The notes: generated by a model from the sequence alone, not told the origin. 56,516 nt of DNA from Piscinibacter caeni (GCA_003265685.1 QJOU01000064.1:1-56516); one strand, 5' to 3'; numbered from the stretch's first letter, positions 39,875-48,206 are shown. A program made the numbers and translations.

Positions 39875-40651
39875 ATGCTGCATACCCCCGTCGTCGACCA
39901 CGCCCGCCCCATGCTGCGGCCCGTCCGTGCCATCGCCCCCGGCCCCTGGCCGGACGTGTCCGACGGCGCGCTGCTGCGCAGCGCCTTCGCGCCGGCCGTC
40001 GTGCCGGAGTCGGTGCTGCAGCGCCTGCTCGAGGCCGCGCGCCTGGTGCGCTGCGGTGCCGGGCCGCTGACCGTGGCCTCGCCGCGCCGGCCCGAGCCCT
40101 CGTGGTGGCTGCTGCGCAGCGGGCGCATCGGCCTGGGCCCGCGCAGCGTCGAGGGCACCGTCACCGAACAGCGCTGGATCGGCCCGGGCGACTGGCTCGA
40201 CGTGGCCGGCGCCCTGTCGGGCCATGGCGGCTGGCTCGAACACGCGGTCTGCCACACGCCGGTCGAGCTGCTCGCGGTGCCGCTGTCGTCACTGTACGAG
40301 GCCTGCGCCGCCGACCCGGGTTTCGCGCAGGCCTTCGCCGGCGTGCTGGCGCAGCGCGTGCGCAGCCTGAACGACACCCTGCAGGAGCTGGCGGGCGCCG
40401 ACGTGCCGGTGCGCTTCGCGCGCTGGCTGCTGCGCCAGCTGGCCGCGCAGGGCGAGGACGGGCCGGTGCCACAGTTGGTGCTGGGCGAGCGCAAGCAATC
40501 CATCGCACGCCAGCTGCGCACCACCTCGGAGACCCTGTCGCGCACGCTGTCGCGCCTGTCGCGCGACGGCATCCTCGAGGTCAAGGGCTATGCGCTGACC
40601 GTGCGCGACCTGCCCGCGCTGCGCGCGCTGGCCCGTTCGGCACCGCAGTGA
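39875..40651 (+). CDS. Crp/Fnr family transcriptional regulator
   Basis: A 258-residue protein: a cyclic-nucleotide-binding-like sensor fold (about 30-170; PSWWLLRSGRIGLGPRS and RWIGPGDWLDVAGALSG) and a C-terminal winged helix (RKQSIARQLRTTSETLSRTL). The recognition helix E-x2-S-R is the same set of residues by which FNR and DNR read TTGA half-sites. There is no N-terminal cysteine cluster, so it is not an oxygen-sensing FNR. The ATG is set by GGAGG seven bases before it. It is divergent from mtoX across a palindrome it probably binds. Whether it also controls nor and nir is open. Confidence 0.87.
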   Translation: MLHTPVVDHARPMLRPVRAIAPGPWPDVSDGALLRSAFAPAVVPESVLQRLLEAARLVRCGAGPLTVASPRRPEPSWWLLRSGRIGLGPRSVEGTVTEQRWIGPGDWLDVAGALSGHGGWLEHAVCHTPVELLAVPLSSLYEACAADPGFAQAFAGVLAQRVRSLNDTLQELAGADVPVRFARWLLRQLAAQGEDGPVPQLVLGERKQSIARQLRTTSETLSRTLSRLSRDGILEVKGYALTVRDLPALRALARSAPQ

Positions 40652-40656
40652 GACTT

Positions 40657-40681
40657 CCTCCCGGCGCGCCGCGCCGGGAGG
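40657..40681 (+). terminator. Terminator hairpin after the Crp/Fnr gene
   Basis: Stem CTCCCGGCGC/GCGCCGGGAG with a GCC loop, starting six bases after the Crp/Fnr stop codon and extendable by one C-G pair. It is followed by GGGGATTCTT, only a weak T-rich tail. It separates the regulator from the eptA promoter. Confidence 0.65.
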
Positions 40682-40688
40682 GGGGATT

Positions 40689-40723
40689 CTTCAGGTTCGC
40701 TTCAGCCCGGGCCTGCCTAATAT
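40689..40723 (+). promoter_or_regulatory. Candidate PmrA-type box and -10 element of eptA
   Basis: Direct repeat CTTCAG-N5-CTTCAG (40689-40705) has the layout of PmrA/QseB-family boxes (two 6-base half-sites, 5-base spacer). It is followed twelve bases later by TAATAT (40718-40723), a good -10. The repeat covers the -35 position, as for OmpR-type activators. Transcription would start near 40730, at the eptA ATG. Confidence 0.5.
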
Positions 40724-40729
40724 GCCGCG

Positions 40730-42418
40730 ATGGAGTCTTCGCGTCCCGACGTGTCTGCGCGTCTGCGCCGCTGGGCCGCCGAACCGTTTGAGCTGAGCGT
40801 CGAGACCCTGGTGCTCGTGGCCAGCCTGTTCTGGGCGGTGTCGGCCAATCGGCTTTTCTACACCGGCGCGCTGGCCGGCCGCAGCTGGAACGATCCGTCC
40901 GCCTGGGGTTTCGGGGCGGCGCTGTTCGTGCTCGTCGTCGCCCTGCATGCGGCGCTGCTGGCCGTGGTGGCGACGCGCTGGACCGTCAAGCCGGTGATCG
41001 CGCTGCTGAGCGTCGCCGCGGCGGCGGCCACCTTCTACGTCGAAGCCTACGGCGTGGTGATGGACCCGTCGATGCTGCGCAACGTGCTGCGCACCCACCC
41101 GGCCGAGGCCGGCGAGCTGATGACGGCCTCGCTGTGGCTGCACCTGGCGCTGTACGCCGGGCTGCCGCTGCTGCTGCTGTGGCGCGTGCGGGTCGCGCCG
41201 CGGCCCTGGCTCTCTTCGGCCGGGCGGCGCGTGGCGCTGCTGCTGCTGGCGCTGCTGGCCGCGGTGGGCGCGCTGATGGCGGTGTTCCAGCCCTTCTCGT
41301 CGCTGATGCGCAACCAGAAGGAGCTGCGCTACCGCATCACCCCGGCCAGCGTGCTGTGGTCCACCGGCGCGGTGCTGGCGGCCGACGCCAAGGGCGCCGC
41401 CAAGCCGCGCCAGCCGATCGGCGAGGACGCGGTGGCCGGCCCCTCGTGGGCGGGGCGGCGCAAGCCGCTGGTGGTGGTGCTGGTGGTCGGCGAGACGGCC
41501 CGCGCGGCGAACTGGGGCCTGTCGGGCGCGCCGCGCCAGACCACGCCGCAGCTGGCCACCCTGCCGGTGGTCAACTTCACCGACGTCACGGCCTGCGGCA
41601 CCAACACCGAGGTCTCGCTGCCCTGCATGTTCGCGCCGGTCGGCCGGCGCAACTACGACGAGGACCGCATCCGCGGCCAGCAGTCGCTGCTGCAGGTCCT
41701 GGCCCGCGCCGGCGTCGTGGTGCAGTGGCGCGACAACCAGAGCGGCTGCAAGGGCGTGTGCGAGGGTGTGCCCAGCGAGACGGTCGAGTCGCTGAAGCTG
41801 CCCGGCGCCTGCGCCGACGGCCGCTGCCTCGACGAAGGCCTGGTGCAGGACCTGGACGCGCGCCTGGCCGGCGCGCGCGGCACGCAGCTGTGGGTGCTGC
41901 ACATGCTCGGCAACCACGGGCCCTCGTACTTCCGGCGCTACCCGGCCCGCTTCGCGCAGTTCCAGCCCGAATGCCGCCAGGACGACCTGCGCCAGTGCAG
42001 CGTCGAGCAGATCGTCAACGCCTACGACAACGCGCTGCTCTACACCGACCACGTGCTCGCCACGGCGATCCGCCGCCTGCAGGCGCGCGCCGGCGAGGTC
42101 GATTCGGCGCTGCTGTACGTCTCCGACCATGGCGAGTCGCTCGGCGAGCAGGGGCTGTTCCTGCACGGCCTGCCCTACGCCATCGCGCCGGAGGTGCAGA
42201 AGCGCGTGCCGATGGTCATGTGGTCGAGCGCCGGCCTCGAGCAGGCCGCGGGCCTGAAGAGCGGCTGCCTCGGCCCCGCGCTGCAGCGCCAGGCGCGCAC
42301 GCCGGTCGCGCACGACCACCTGTTCCACACGCTGCTCGGCCTGCTGGACGTGCGCACCACGCTGCACGAGCCGGGCCTGGACCTGACCGACACATGCCGC
42401 AGCCCCTCCGCACCATGA
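40730..42418 (+). CDS. eptA: Phosphoethanolamine--lipid A transferase (EptA/MCR-like)
   Basis: A 562-residue inner-membrane enzyme: five N-terminal hydrophobic segments (about 20-205) and a periplasmic sulfatase-fold domain. Catalytic landmarks: VVLVVGETARAANWGLSG (glutamate of GET), the nucleophile threonine in ACGTNTEVSLPCMF, HMLGNHGPSYFRRYP, and YVSDHGESLGEQGLFLHG. Cysteines in CKGVC, CADGRC and CRQDDLRQC form the disulfide set of the family. It adds phosphoethanolamine to lipid A. The PAP2 gene overlaps its end (ATGA), so they are cotranscribed. Upstream lies a PmrA-like repeat; no ribosome site is seen. Confidence 0.9.
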   Translation: MESSRPDVSARLRRWAAEPFELSVETLVLVASLFWAVSANRLFYTGALAGRSWNDPSAWGFGAALFVLVVALHAALLAVVATRWTVKPVIALLSVAAAAATFYVEAYGVVMDPSMLRNVLRTHPAEAGELMTASLWLHLALYAGLPLLLLWRVRVAPRPWLSSAGRRVALLLLALLAAVGALMAVFQPFSSLMRNQKELRYRITPASVLWSTGAVLAADAKGAAKPRQPIGEDAVAGPSWAGRRKPLVVVLVVGETARAANWGLSGAPRQTTPQLATLPVVNFTDVTACGTNTEVSLPCMFAPVGRRNYDEDRIRGQQSLLQVLARAGVVVQWRDNQSGCKGVCEGVPSETVESLKLPGACADGRCLDEGLVQDLDARLAGARGTQLWVLHMLGNHGPSYFRRYPARFAQFQPECRQDDLRQCSVEQIVNAYDNALLYTDHVLATAIRRLQARAGEVDSALLYVSDHGESLGEQGLFLHGLPYAIAPEVQKRVPMVMWSSAGLEQAAGLKSGCLGPALQRQARTPVAHDHLFHTLLGLLDVRTTLHEPGLDLTDTCRSPSAP

Positions 42419-43170
42419 ACCGGACCCGGACCTCGCTGCGCCGCGCCGGCTGGGCCACGTTGCTCGGCCTGGCCGCGCTGCTCGCCTGGGAAGCGCTCGG
42501 CTGGGACCTGGCGCTCTCGCAGCGCTTCGGCGGCACGGCCGGCTTCGCCTGGCGCCACGTGTGGTGGAGCGAGCAGCTGCTGCACAACGGCGGGCGGCTG
42601 CTCGCCGGAGCGTTCCTCGCACTGCTGGCGTGGGACGCCTGGCGGCCGATCGTGCGCGGCCCGTCGCAGCGCGAGCGGGTCTACTGGCTGCTCGTGTCGG
42701 TGGCCGCGATGACGCTGGTGCCGGCCCTCAAGCGCCTGAGCCACACCAGCTGCCCCTGGGACCTGGCGCCCTTCGGCGGCAAGGTGCCCTATGTGCCGCA
42801 CTGGCTGCTCGGCGTCAGCGACGGCGGTGCCGGCCACTGCTTCCCCTCCGGCCACGCGGTCGCCGCCTACGCCTTCGTCGGGCTCTATTTCCTCTGGCGC
42901 CGCCACCGGCCGCATGCGGCCCGGGTGCTGCTCGCGCTGCTGCTGGTCTTCGGCGCGGTGTTCGGTGCGGCCCAGCTGGTGCGCGGCGCGCATTTCGCGA
43001 GCCACACGCTCTGGTCGGCCTGGCTGTGCTGGGCGCTGGCGCTAGTCGCCGCGTGGCTGGAACCCGCCGCGTACCGCCTGGAGTATGTCCAGACGCGGCC
43101 GCTGGTCGACTTCGAACCCACCGTCGTGCCGCTGCTCGTGCGCAGCGACCGTTTCGAACAGCGGCGCTAG
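42415..43170 (+). CDS. PAP2 family membrane phosphatase
   Basis: A 251-residue protein with six hydrophobic segments and the PAP2 signature: LKRLSHTSCPWDLAPFGG (motif 1 region), CFPSGHAVAAYAFVG (motif 2 PSGH), and RGAHFASHTLWSAW (motif 3, with catalytic histidine). It probably dephosphorylates lipid A or undecaprenyl pyrophosphate in the periplasmic leaflet. PAP2 genes next to eptA are common because 1-dephosphorylation and phosphoethanolamine addition go together. The 3' end overlaps the convergent helicase gene by 129 bases. Confidence 0.88.
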   Translation: MNRTRTSLRRAGWATLLGLAALLAWEALGWDLALSQRFGGTAGFAWRHVWWSEQLLHNGGRLLAGAFLALLAWDAWRPIVRGPSQRERVYWLLVSVAAMTLVPALKRLSHTSCPWDLAPFGGKVPYVPHWLLGVSDGGAGHCFPSGHAVAAYAFVGLYFLWRRHRPHAARVLLALLLVFGAVFGAAQLVRGAHFASHTLWSAWLCWALALVAAWLEPAAYRLEYVQTRPLVDFEPTVVPLLVRSDRFEQRR

Positions 43171-45093
43171 CGACTGCGGCACGAAGCGCGTCAGCGCGGC
43201 GTACAGGTGCCGGTCGCCGAAGGCGCGCTGCTGCGTGACGTGGAAGCGCAGCGGCACCATCAGTGCCAGGTGGTGCTGCGCGCGCGTCATGGCCACGTGC
43301 AGCAGGCGGCGCTCCTCCTCGATCTCGGCAGCGCGGCCGGTCGCCAGGTCCGACGGGATGCAGCCGTCGACCGCGTTCAGCACGATCACCGCCGCCCATT
43401 CCTGGCCCTTGGCCGAGTGCATGGTCGAGAGGATCAGGTAGTCCTCGTCGCGTTGCGGCGCGCCGGCCTCGTCGCTCACCGCCTCGGGCGGGTCGAGCGT
43501 CAGCTCGGCGAGGAAACGCTCGCGGCTGCCGAAGCCGGCCGCCAGCCGCACCAGCTGCTCGCAGTCGGCCAGGCGCGATGCCGCCTCCTCGTGCAGGCGC
43601 TCGAGCTGCGGGCGGTACCAGCGCAGCGCCAGCGCCGCGGCCTCGGGCCAGGGCGCGGCCTCGATCGCCTCGGCCGCGTCGCACCAGGCCTGCCAGTCGG
43701 CCCGCGCCGCGGCCGGTGCGCGGAAGGCGCGCCGCACGGCGGCGGGGTCGTCCGCCGGCCCCATCGCCTCCAGCAGCCGGTGCGCCGCGGCCGGGCCGAG
43801 GCCGGGCACCAGCTGCACGACCCGGAAGCCCGCCAGCCGGTGGCGCGGGTTCTGCACCCAGCGCAGCACCGAGAGCAGGTCCTTCACATGCGCGGCCTCG
43901 AGGAAGCGCAGCCCGCCGAACTTGACGAACGGGATGCCGCGGCGCGCCAGCTCGAGCTCGAGCGCGGCGCTGTGGTGGCCGGTGCGGAACAGCACCGCCT
44001 GGCGCTTGAGCGCGAGCCCCTCCTCGCGCCGCTGCAGCACCCGCTGCGCGACCCAGCGCGCCTGCGCCGCCTCGTCCTCGACGCTCACCAGCTCGGGCCG
44101 GGCGCCCGGCCGGTCGCTCCACAGCGTCTTGTCGTGGCGCTCGGCGGCCAGCGCCATCACCGCGTTGGCCGCGGCGAGCACGGGCTCGGTGGAGCGGTAG
44201 TTGCGCGTCAGCGCGATCACCGCGGCCGGCGGCGAGAAGCGCGCCGGGAAGTCGAGGATGTTGCGCACCTCGGCGGCACGGAAGCCGTAGATCGCCTGCG
44301 CGTCGTCGCCCACCACGGTGAGCCCGCGTCCGTCGGGCTTCAGGCGCGTCAGGATCGCGGCCTGCAGCCGGTTGGTGTCCTGGTACTCGTCCACCAGCAC
44401 ATGCGTGAAGCGCCGCCCCAGCGCGGCCGCGATCGAGGGCTCGCCGAGCATGTGCAGCCAGTACAGCAGCAGGTCGTCGTAGTCGAGCAGCTGCTGGCGC
44501 TGCTTGGCGTCGAGGTAGGCGCCGATCAGGCGCTGCAGCGGTTCCTCCAGCCCGCGGCACCAGGGGAAATGCTGGTCCACCACCTCGGCCAGCGGCGCCT
44601 GGCTGTTGACCACCCGCGAGGCGATCGCCAGGCAGGTGTCCTTGAGCGGGAAGCGCTTCGTGCCGGCCGCGAAGCCGCCTTCCTGGCGCACCCAGCCCAT
44701 CAGGTCCTCGGCGTCGCCGCGGTCGAGCACGGTGAACTGCGGCGCCAGGCCGATCGCGCCGGCGTGTTCGCGCAGCAAGCGCGCGCCGACGGCGTGGAAG
44801 GTGCCGGCCCAGGGCAGCTCGGGCGCGGCCTGGGTCGGCCCCCAGCCGAGCGCGCGGTGCAGCAGGCGGCCGGCGCGGCGCGCCAGTTCCTGTGCGGCGC
44901 GGCGCGAGAAGCTCAGCAGCAGCAGCCGGTTCGGGTCGGCCCCGTCGAGCACCAGGCGCGCCACCCGCGCGGCGAGGGTGCTGGTCTTGCCGGTGCCGGC
45001 ACCGGCGATGACCAGCAGCGGCTCGTCGCCATGCATGACGGCGGCGCGCTGCTCCGGGTTCAGCGTGGCGAAGGGGTCGGTGTCGTGGGCCAT
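43042..45093 (-). CDS. UvrD/Rep-family ATP-dependent DNA helicase
   Basis: A 683-residue SF1A helicase. Motifs in order: Q-motif LNPEQRAAVMHGDEPLLVIAGAGTGKTSTLAARV (key part AGAGTGKTSTL, Walker A), FSRRAAQELARRAGRLL, GTFHAVGARLLREHAG, DEYQDTNRLQ (motif II), VVGDDAQAIYGFRAAE (III), LTRNYRSTEPVL (IV), STMHSAKGQEWAAVIVLNAVDG (V) and EEERRLLHVAMTRAQHHLAL (VI). It is shorter than housekeeping UvrD (about 720-760) and may be a second UvrD-like helicase. It lies 31 bases after the sugar kinase gene. The C-terminal 40 residues overlap the PAP2 gene and are poorly conserved-looking. Confidence 0.92.
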   Translation of the reverse strand: MAHDTDPFATLNPEQRAAVMHGDEPLLVIAGAGTGKTSTLAARVARLVLDGADPNRLLLLSFSRRAAQELARRAGRLLHRALGWGPTQAAPELPWAGTFHAVGARLLREHAGAIGLAPQFTVLDRGDAEDLMGWVRQEGGFAAGTKRFPLKDTCLAIASRVVNSQAPLAEVVDQHFPWCRGLEEPLQRLIGAYLDAKQRQQLLDYDDLLLYWLHMLGEPSIAAALGRRFTHVLVDEYQDTNRLQAAILTRLKPDGRGLTVVGDDAQAIYGFRAAEVRNILDFPARFSPPAAVIALTRNYRSTEPVLAAANAVMALAAERHDKTLWSDRPGARPELVSVEDEAAQARWVAQRVLQRREEGLALKRQAVLFRTGHHSAALELELARRGIPFVKFGGLRFLEAAHVKDLLSVLRWVQNPRHRLAGFRVVQLVPGLGPAAAHRLLEAMGPADDPAAVRRAFRAPAAARADWQAWCDAAEAIEAAPWPEAAALALRWYRPQLERLHEEAASRLADCEQLVRLAAGFGSRERFLAELTLDPPEAVSDEAGAPQRDEDYLILSTMHSAKGQEWAAVIVLNAVDGCIPSDLATGRAAEIEEERRLLHVAMTRAQHHLALMVPLRFHVTQQRAFGDRHLYAALTRFVPQSLAPLFETVAAHEQRHDGGFEVDQRPRLDILQAVRGGFQPRGD

Positions 45094-45124
45094 GGCATGC
45101 GGCTGCCGACACGATACTGGATCT

Positions 45125-46435
45125 TCATCCAGTGGCCAGCTGCAGCGCCTGGCGGGCCAGGCGCGCCGCGCCGGCGGCCGCCTCCTCGTGCGCCGGCTCG
45201 GCCAGCGGCACGCCCAGCACCCGCGCGCGGATGCGCGCGAAGGCCCGGTTGCGCGCCCCGCCGCCGACGCTGTAGAGCCGCGTCAGCGCCGGCGCGCCGA
45301 GCTCGCGCAGTCGCGCGTAGGCGAGCGCCTCGACCGCCGCCAGGCCCTCGAGCAGGCCCTGCAGGAAACGCAGCTCGTCGCTCGGGCGCGGTTCGATCCG
45401 GCCGGCGAACGCGGGGTCGGCGATCGGGAAACGTTCGCCCGGTGCGGGCAGCGGGTAGTAGTCGAGCCCGGTCGGCTCGTCGGGCCGCAGCAGCGGCTCG
45501 AGCGCGGCCAGGCGCTCGGCGCTGAAATGCTGCAGCAGCACCGCGCCGCCGGCGTTGCTGGCGCCGCCGGGCAGCCAGAGCTCGCCGAGGCGGTGGCTGT
45601 AGACACCCCAGGCCGGCGCGGACAAGGGCGCGCGGGCGAGCTGCTTGACCACCAGCGTGCTGCCCAGCGAGGTGACGCCTTCGCCCTCCGCACGGGCACC
45701 GGTGGCGAGGAACGCGGCCACGCCGTCGGTGGTGCCGGCCGCGACGAGGCAGTCGCGCGGCCAGCCGGTGCGCGCGGCGGCCGCGTCGCACAAGCTGCCC
45801 AGCGGCGTGCCGGGCGGGTGCACCGCGGGCAGCAGCGTGTCGGACAGGCCGGTGTCGGCGAGCAGCGCGCGCACCCAGGCCGGCCAGGCGCGCGCCTGCG
45901 GGTCGTAGCCGGTCTTCAATGCGTTGTTCTCGTCGCTCAGGTCCCAGCGGCCGAGCAGCCGGCCGGCCAGCCAGTCGGCCTGGTGCAAGGCATGCGTGGC
46001 GCCGGGCGCCTGCGCGCCCAGATGCAGCAGGCGCGCCAGGCCGCTGGCCGCACCCCGCGCCACGTGGCCCGGCGGCGCGGCGGCGTTGACGCGCTCGCCC
46101 TCGGCCACGCAGCCGGCATCGTGGTAGAGCCGCGCCTCGGCCTGCGGGATGCCGTCGTCGTCGCACACCAGCAGGGTGCCCGAGGTGCCGTCGAACGCGA
46201 CCGCACCGACCAGCGCCGGATCGACCTGCGTGTCCAGCGCCGCGATGCAGGCGTCGACGGCCTCGGCCCAGGCCTGCGGGGCCTGCGTGACGCTCGCGCC
46301 CACGCGTCGCGCCGGCGGCAGCGGCACGGCGGCGCGCGCCTGCTCGCGGCCGTCCGGCCCGAACGCGAGCGCACGCACGCCGGAAGTGCCGACGTCGATG
46401 CCGACGACCAGGCGGCACGCGGCGTCGGAGTGCAT
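45125..46435 (-). CDS. FGGY-family carbohydrate kinase
   Basis: A 436-residue kinase. LVVGIDVGTSGVRALAFGPDG is the N-terminal phosphate-1 loop; VGAVAFDGTSGTLLVCDDDG and HQADWLAGRLLGRWDLSDENNALKTGYD (key part SDENNALKTGYD) give the sugar-binding face; VAAGTTDGVAAFLATGA and YSVGGGARNRAFARIRARVLG form the adenosine and C-terminal motifs. It most resembles the ribulokinase/xylulokinase branch with the DGTSGT signature of D-ribulose kinases. No sugar transporter or dehydrogenase genes are adjacent, so the substrate is unassigned. The bases before the ATG are C-rich on this strand and offer no ribosome site. Confidence 0.85.
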   Translation of the reverse strand: MHSDAACRLVVGIDVGTSGVRALAFGPDGREQARAAVPLPPARRVGASVTQAPQAWAEAVDACIAALDTQVDPALVGAVAFDGTSGTLLVCDDDGIPQAEARLYHDAGCVAEGERVNAAAPPGHVARGAASGLARLLHLGAQAPGATHALHQADWLAGRLLGRWDLSDENNALKTGYDPQARAWPAWVRALLADTGLSDTLLPAVHPPGTPLGSLCDAAAARTGWPRDCLVAAGTTDGVAAFLATGARAEGEGVTSLGSTLVVKQLARAPLSAPAWGVYSHRLGELWLPGGASNAGGAVLLQHFSAERLAALEPLLRPDEPTGLDYYPLPAPGERFPIADPAFAGRIEPRPSDELRFLQGLLEGLAAVEALAYARLRELGAPALTRLYSVGGGARNRAFARIRARVLGVPLAEPAHEEAAAGAARLARQALQLATG

Positions 46436-46454
46436 CGGGGAGGGGGGAGGTCAA

Positions 46455-46472
46455 CCGCGGCGAGCGCCGCGG
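46455..46472 (-). terminator. Hairpin after tRNA-Arg
   Basis: CCGCGGCG-AG-CGCCGCGG, a near-perfect palindrome 13 bases after the 3' end of the tRNA and 19 bases before the sugar kinase ATG. It may end the tRNA transcript. It has no T-tract, so confidence is low. Confidence 0.4.
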
Positions 46473-46485
46473 CGAAAGGCATTGG

Positions 46486-46557
46486 CGCGACCGGCAGGAA
46501 TCGAACCTGCGACGTAGCCTTCGGAGGGCTGCATGATATCCACTTCACCACGGTCGC
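46486..46557 (-). tRNA. tRNA-Arg (anticodon CCG)
   Basis: A 72-base cloverleaf. Acceptor stem GCGACCG/CGGTCGC with discriminator G; D arm GTGA/TCAT; anticodon loop CTCCGAA, giving anticodon CCG for codon CGG; T arm GCAGG-TTCGATT-CCTGC. The CCA end is not encoded. The first anticodon-stem pair is C-A, a mismatch; the rest pairs well. CGG is a frequent arginine codon in this GC-rich genome. Confidence 0.92.
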
Positions 46558-46587
46558 TCGTGGGGAGCCGGATTCTACCTGCCGCTC

Positions 46588-47982
46588 TCACATCACCGTG
46601 GCATGCGGGTGCTGCGGGTGGTCCAGCGTGTCGGCGATCAGGCGCAGCGCATGCTCGCAACCGGCGCGCGAGAGCGGGCCACCGAGGCAGATGCGCACCC
46701 CGTCGGGTGGGTCGGTGTCGGTGGCGAAGGCGGCGCTCGCCACCACCGCCACGCCCTGCGTGCGCAGGTAGGAGGCGAACTCCACCACGCTCCAGCTCGA
46801 GGCGAGCGGCAGCCAGAGGTGGAAACCCTCGGGCTGCGCCCACACCGCATGGCCGGCGAGGTGGCGCGCGGCGAGCGCCTGGCGCAGCTCACACTCGGAG
46901 CGGATGGCCTCGAGCATGGCCTGCGCGCTGCCGTCGCGCACCCAGCGGGTGGCCAGGGCGTTGGTGATCGGCGAGGCCATCACCGTGGTGGCGCGCAGCG
47001 CGCCGGCCAGGCGCTGCGCCAGACGCTCGTTGGGCGCGCGCACGTAGGCGCTGCGCAGGCCGGCGCCCAGGCATTTGGAGAAGCCACTCAGGTAGTAGGT
47101 CAGCTCCGGTGCCAGCTGCGCCAGCGGCGGCGGCACCTCGCGCGGCAGCATCGCGTAGGCGTCGTCCTCGATGATCGGGATGCTGTAGCGCAGCGCGATG
47201 TCGGCCAGCGCCTCGCGGCGCGCCCGGCTGACGGTCAGCGTGGTCGGGTTCTGCAGCGTCGGGTTGAGGTACAGCGCCTTGGGCGCGACGCTGCGGCAGG
47301 CCTGCTCGAAGGCCGCGGCGCTCGGGCCCTCCTCGTCCAGCGGCAGCGGGTGCAGGGTCACGCCGAGCTGCGTGGCGATCGCCTTGAGCCCCGGGTAGGT
47401 GAGCGCCTCGGCGCAGATCGCCTCGCCGGGCCGCGCGAGTTGCGAGACGAGCGCCGTCAGCGCGCTGTGGATGCCCGGGCACACCAGCACCTGCGCCGCC
47501 TGCACGCCGGGCAGGCGCGCGCGCAGCCACTCGGCGCCGGTGTCGCGGTCTTCCGCGCTGCCGCCGAAATCCTGGTAGCGCAGCAGCGCGTACAGGTCGG
47601 CGCGCGCCAGCAGCGCCGCGGCGGAATCGTGCAGGCGCGCCAGCAGCCCGGTATCGTCCGGCTCGGGCGGCAGGTTCATCGTCATCTCGGCGCCGCTGCC
47701 GCCGCGCAGCGGCAGCGCCGGCCGCAGCCCGCGCACATGCGTGCCCATGCCGGGGCGCGAGTCGATCAGCCCGCGCTTGCGCGCCTCGGCGTAGGCACGC
47801 GCCACGGTGGTGTAGTTCAGCTGCAGCTCGCCGGCCAGCTCGCGCAGCGTGGGCAGGCGGTCGCGCGGGGCGAGGCGGCCGCTCTTCAGGTCCTCCGCGA
47901 TCAGGTCGGCGATCGACAGGTAGGCCGGCTGGTCGCTCGCCGCGAGGCGGCGACGCCAATGGGTGGTCTTGATCGCAGGCAT
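46588..47982 (-). CDS. MocR-type (GntR-aminotransferase fusion) transcriptional regulator
   Basis: A 464-residue fusion. The N-terminal GntR winged helix spans residues 20-90 (YLSIADLIAEDLKSGRLAPRDRLPTLRELAGELQLNYTTVARAYAEA; key part LPTLRELAGELQLNYTTVAR). The rest is an aminotransferase fold I domain with NPTLQNPTTLTVSRARREAL, EDDAYAMLPREV and the PLP lysine in YLSGFSKCLGAGLRSAYV. Such proteins sense PLP-bound amines or amino acids. The start ATG gives MPAIKTTHWRRRL. It is divergent from the nit cluster across 310 bases holding three pairs of TTGATCG repeats, one overlapping its own start, so it probably regulates both sides. Confidence 0.88.
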   Translation of the reverse strand: MPAIKTTHWRRRLAASDQPAYLSIADLIAEDLKSGRLAPRDRLPTLRELAGELQLNYTTVARAYAEARKRGLIDSRPGMGTHVRGLRPALPLRGGSGAEMTMNLPPEPDDTGLLARLHDSAAALLARADLYALLRYQDFGGSAEDRDTGAEWLRARLPGVQAAQVLVCPGIHSALTALVSQLARPGEAICAEALTYPGLKAIATQLGVTLHPLPLDEEGPSAAAFEQACRSVAPKALYLNPTLQNPTTLTVSRARREALADIALRYSIPIIEDDAYAMLPREVPPPLAQLAPELTYYLSGFSKCLGAGLRSAYVRAPNERLAQRLAGALRATTVMASPITNALATRWVRDGSAQAMLEAIRSECELRQALAARHLAGHAVWAQPEGFHLWLPLASSWSVVEFASYLRTQGVAVVASAAFATDTDPPDGVRICLGGPLSRAGCEHALRLIADTLDHPQHPHATVM

Positions 47983-48206
47983 TGATCGCGTTCGGGCGGG
48001 GTTCGCCGCGAGCGGCTGCATGCATCGTGCCCGCCTGCAGACGGTGTGTCGCCCCCTGCCGGTGCGGGGCGCGCCATTGATCGGAGGCATTGATCGCATG
48101 GGCGCGCCTCCCTGCGGTGCGCGCCGGGCTTGGCCGAACCGGCCAGGGTTGTCCCTGATGCAGCGCAAGCCGCGAGGAAAGGCCGGCTTGATCGGCCCTT
48201 GATCGC
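47969..48206. repeat. Three pairs of TTGATCG direct repeats between MocR and the nit cluster
   Basis: TTGATCGC/G octamers occur at 47969 and 47982 (offset 13), 48077 and 48090 (offset 13), and 48188 and 48199 (offset 11). Pairs are 108 and 111 bases apart. The first pair overlaps the MocR start codon. Direct repeats are the usual DNA target of MocR regulators. The 310-base gap 47983-48292 holds no gene; besides the repeats it is ordinary GC-rich sequence. Confidence 0.7.

Noticed and set aside
45117-45132. CTGGAT-CTTC-ATCCAG hairpin at the end of the sugar kinase gene
   Set aside because: The 6-base stem overlaps the stop codon, has no T-tract and lies only 31 bases before the helicase gene on the same strand; likely chance.
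47969-48206. TTGATCG repeats as FNR half-sites
   Set aside because: They resemble TTGAT, but no copy has an inverted ATCAA partner at a 4-base spacing; all run in the same direction, as for MocR targets.
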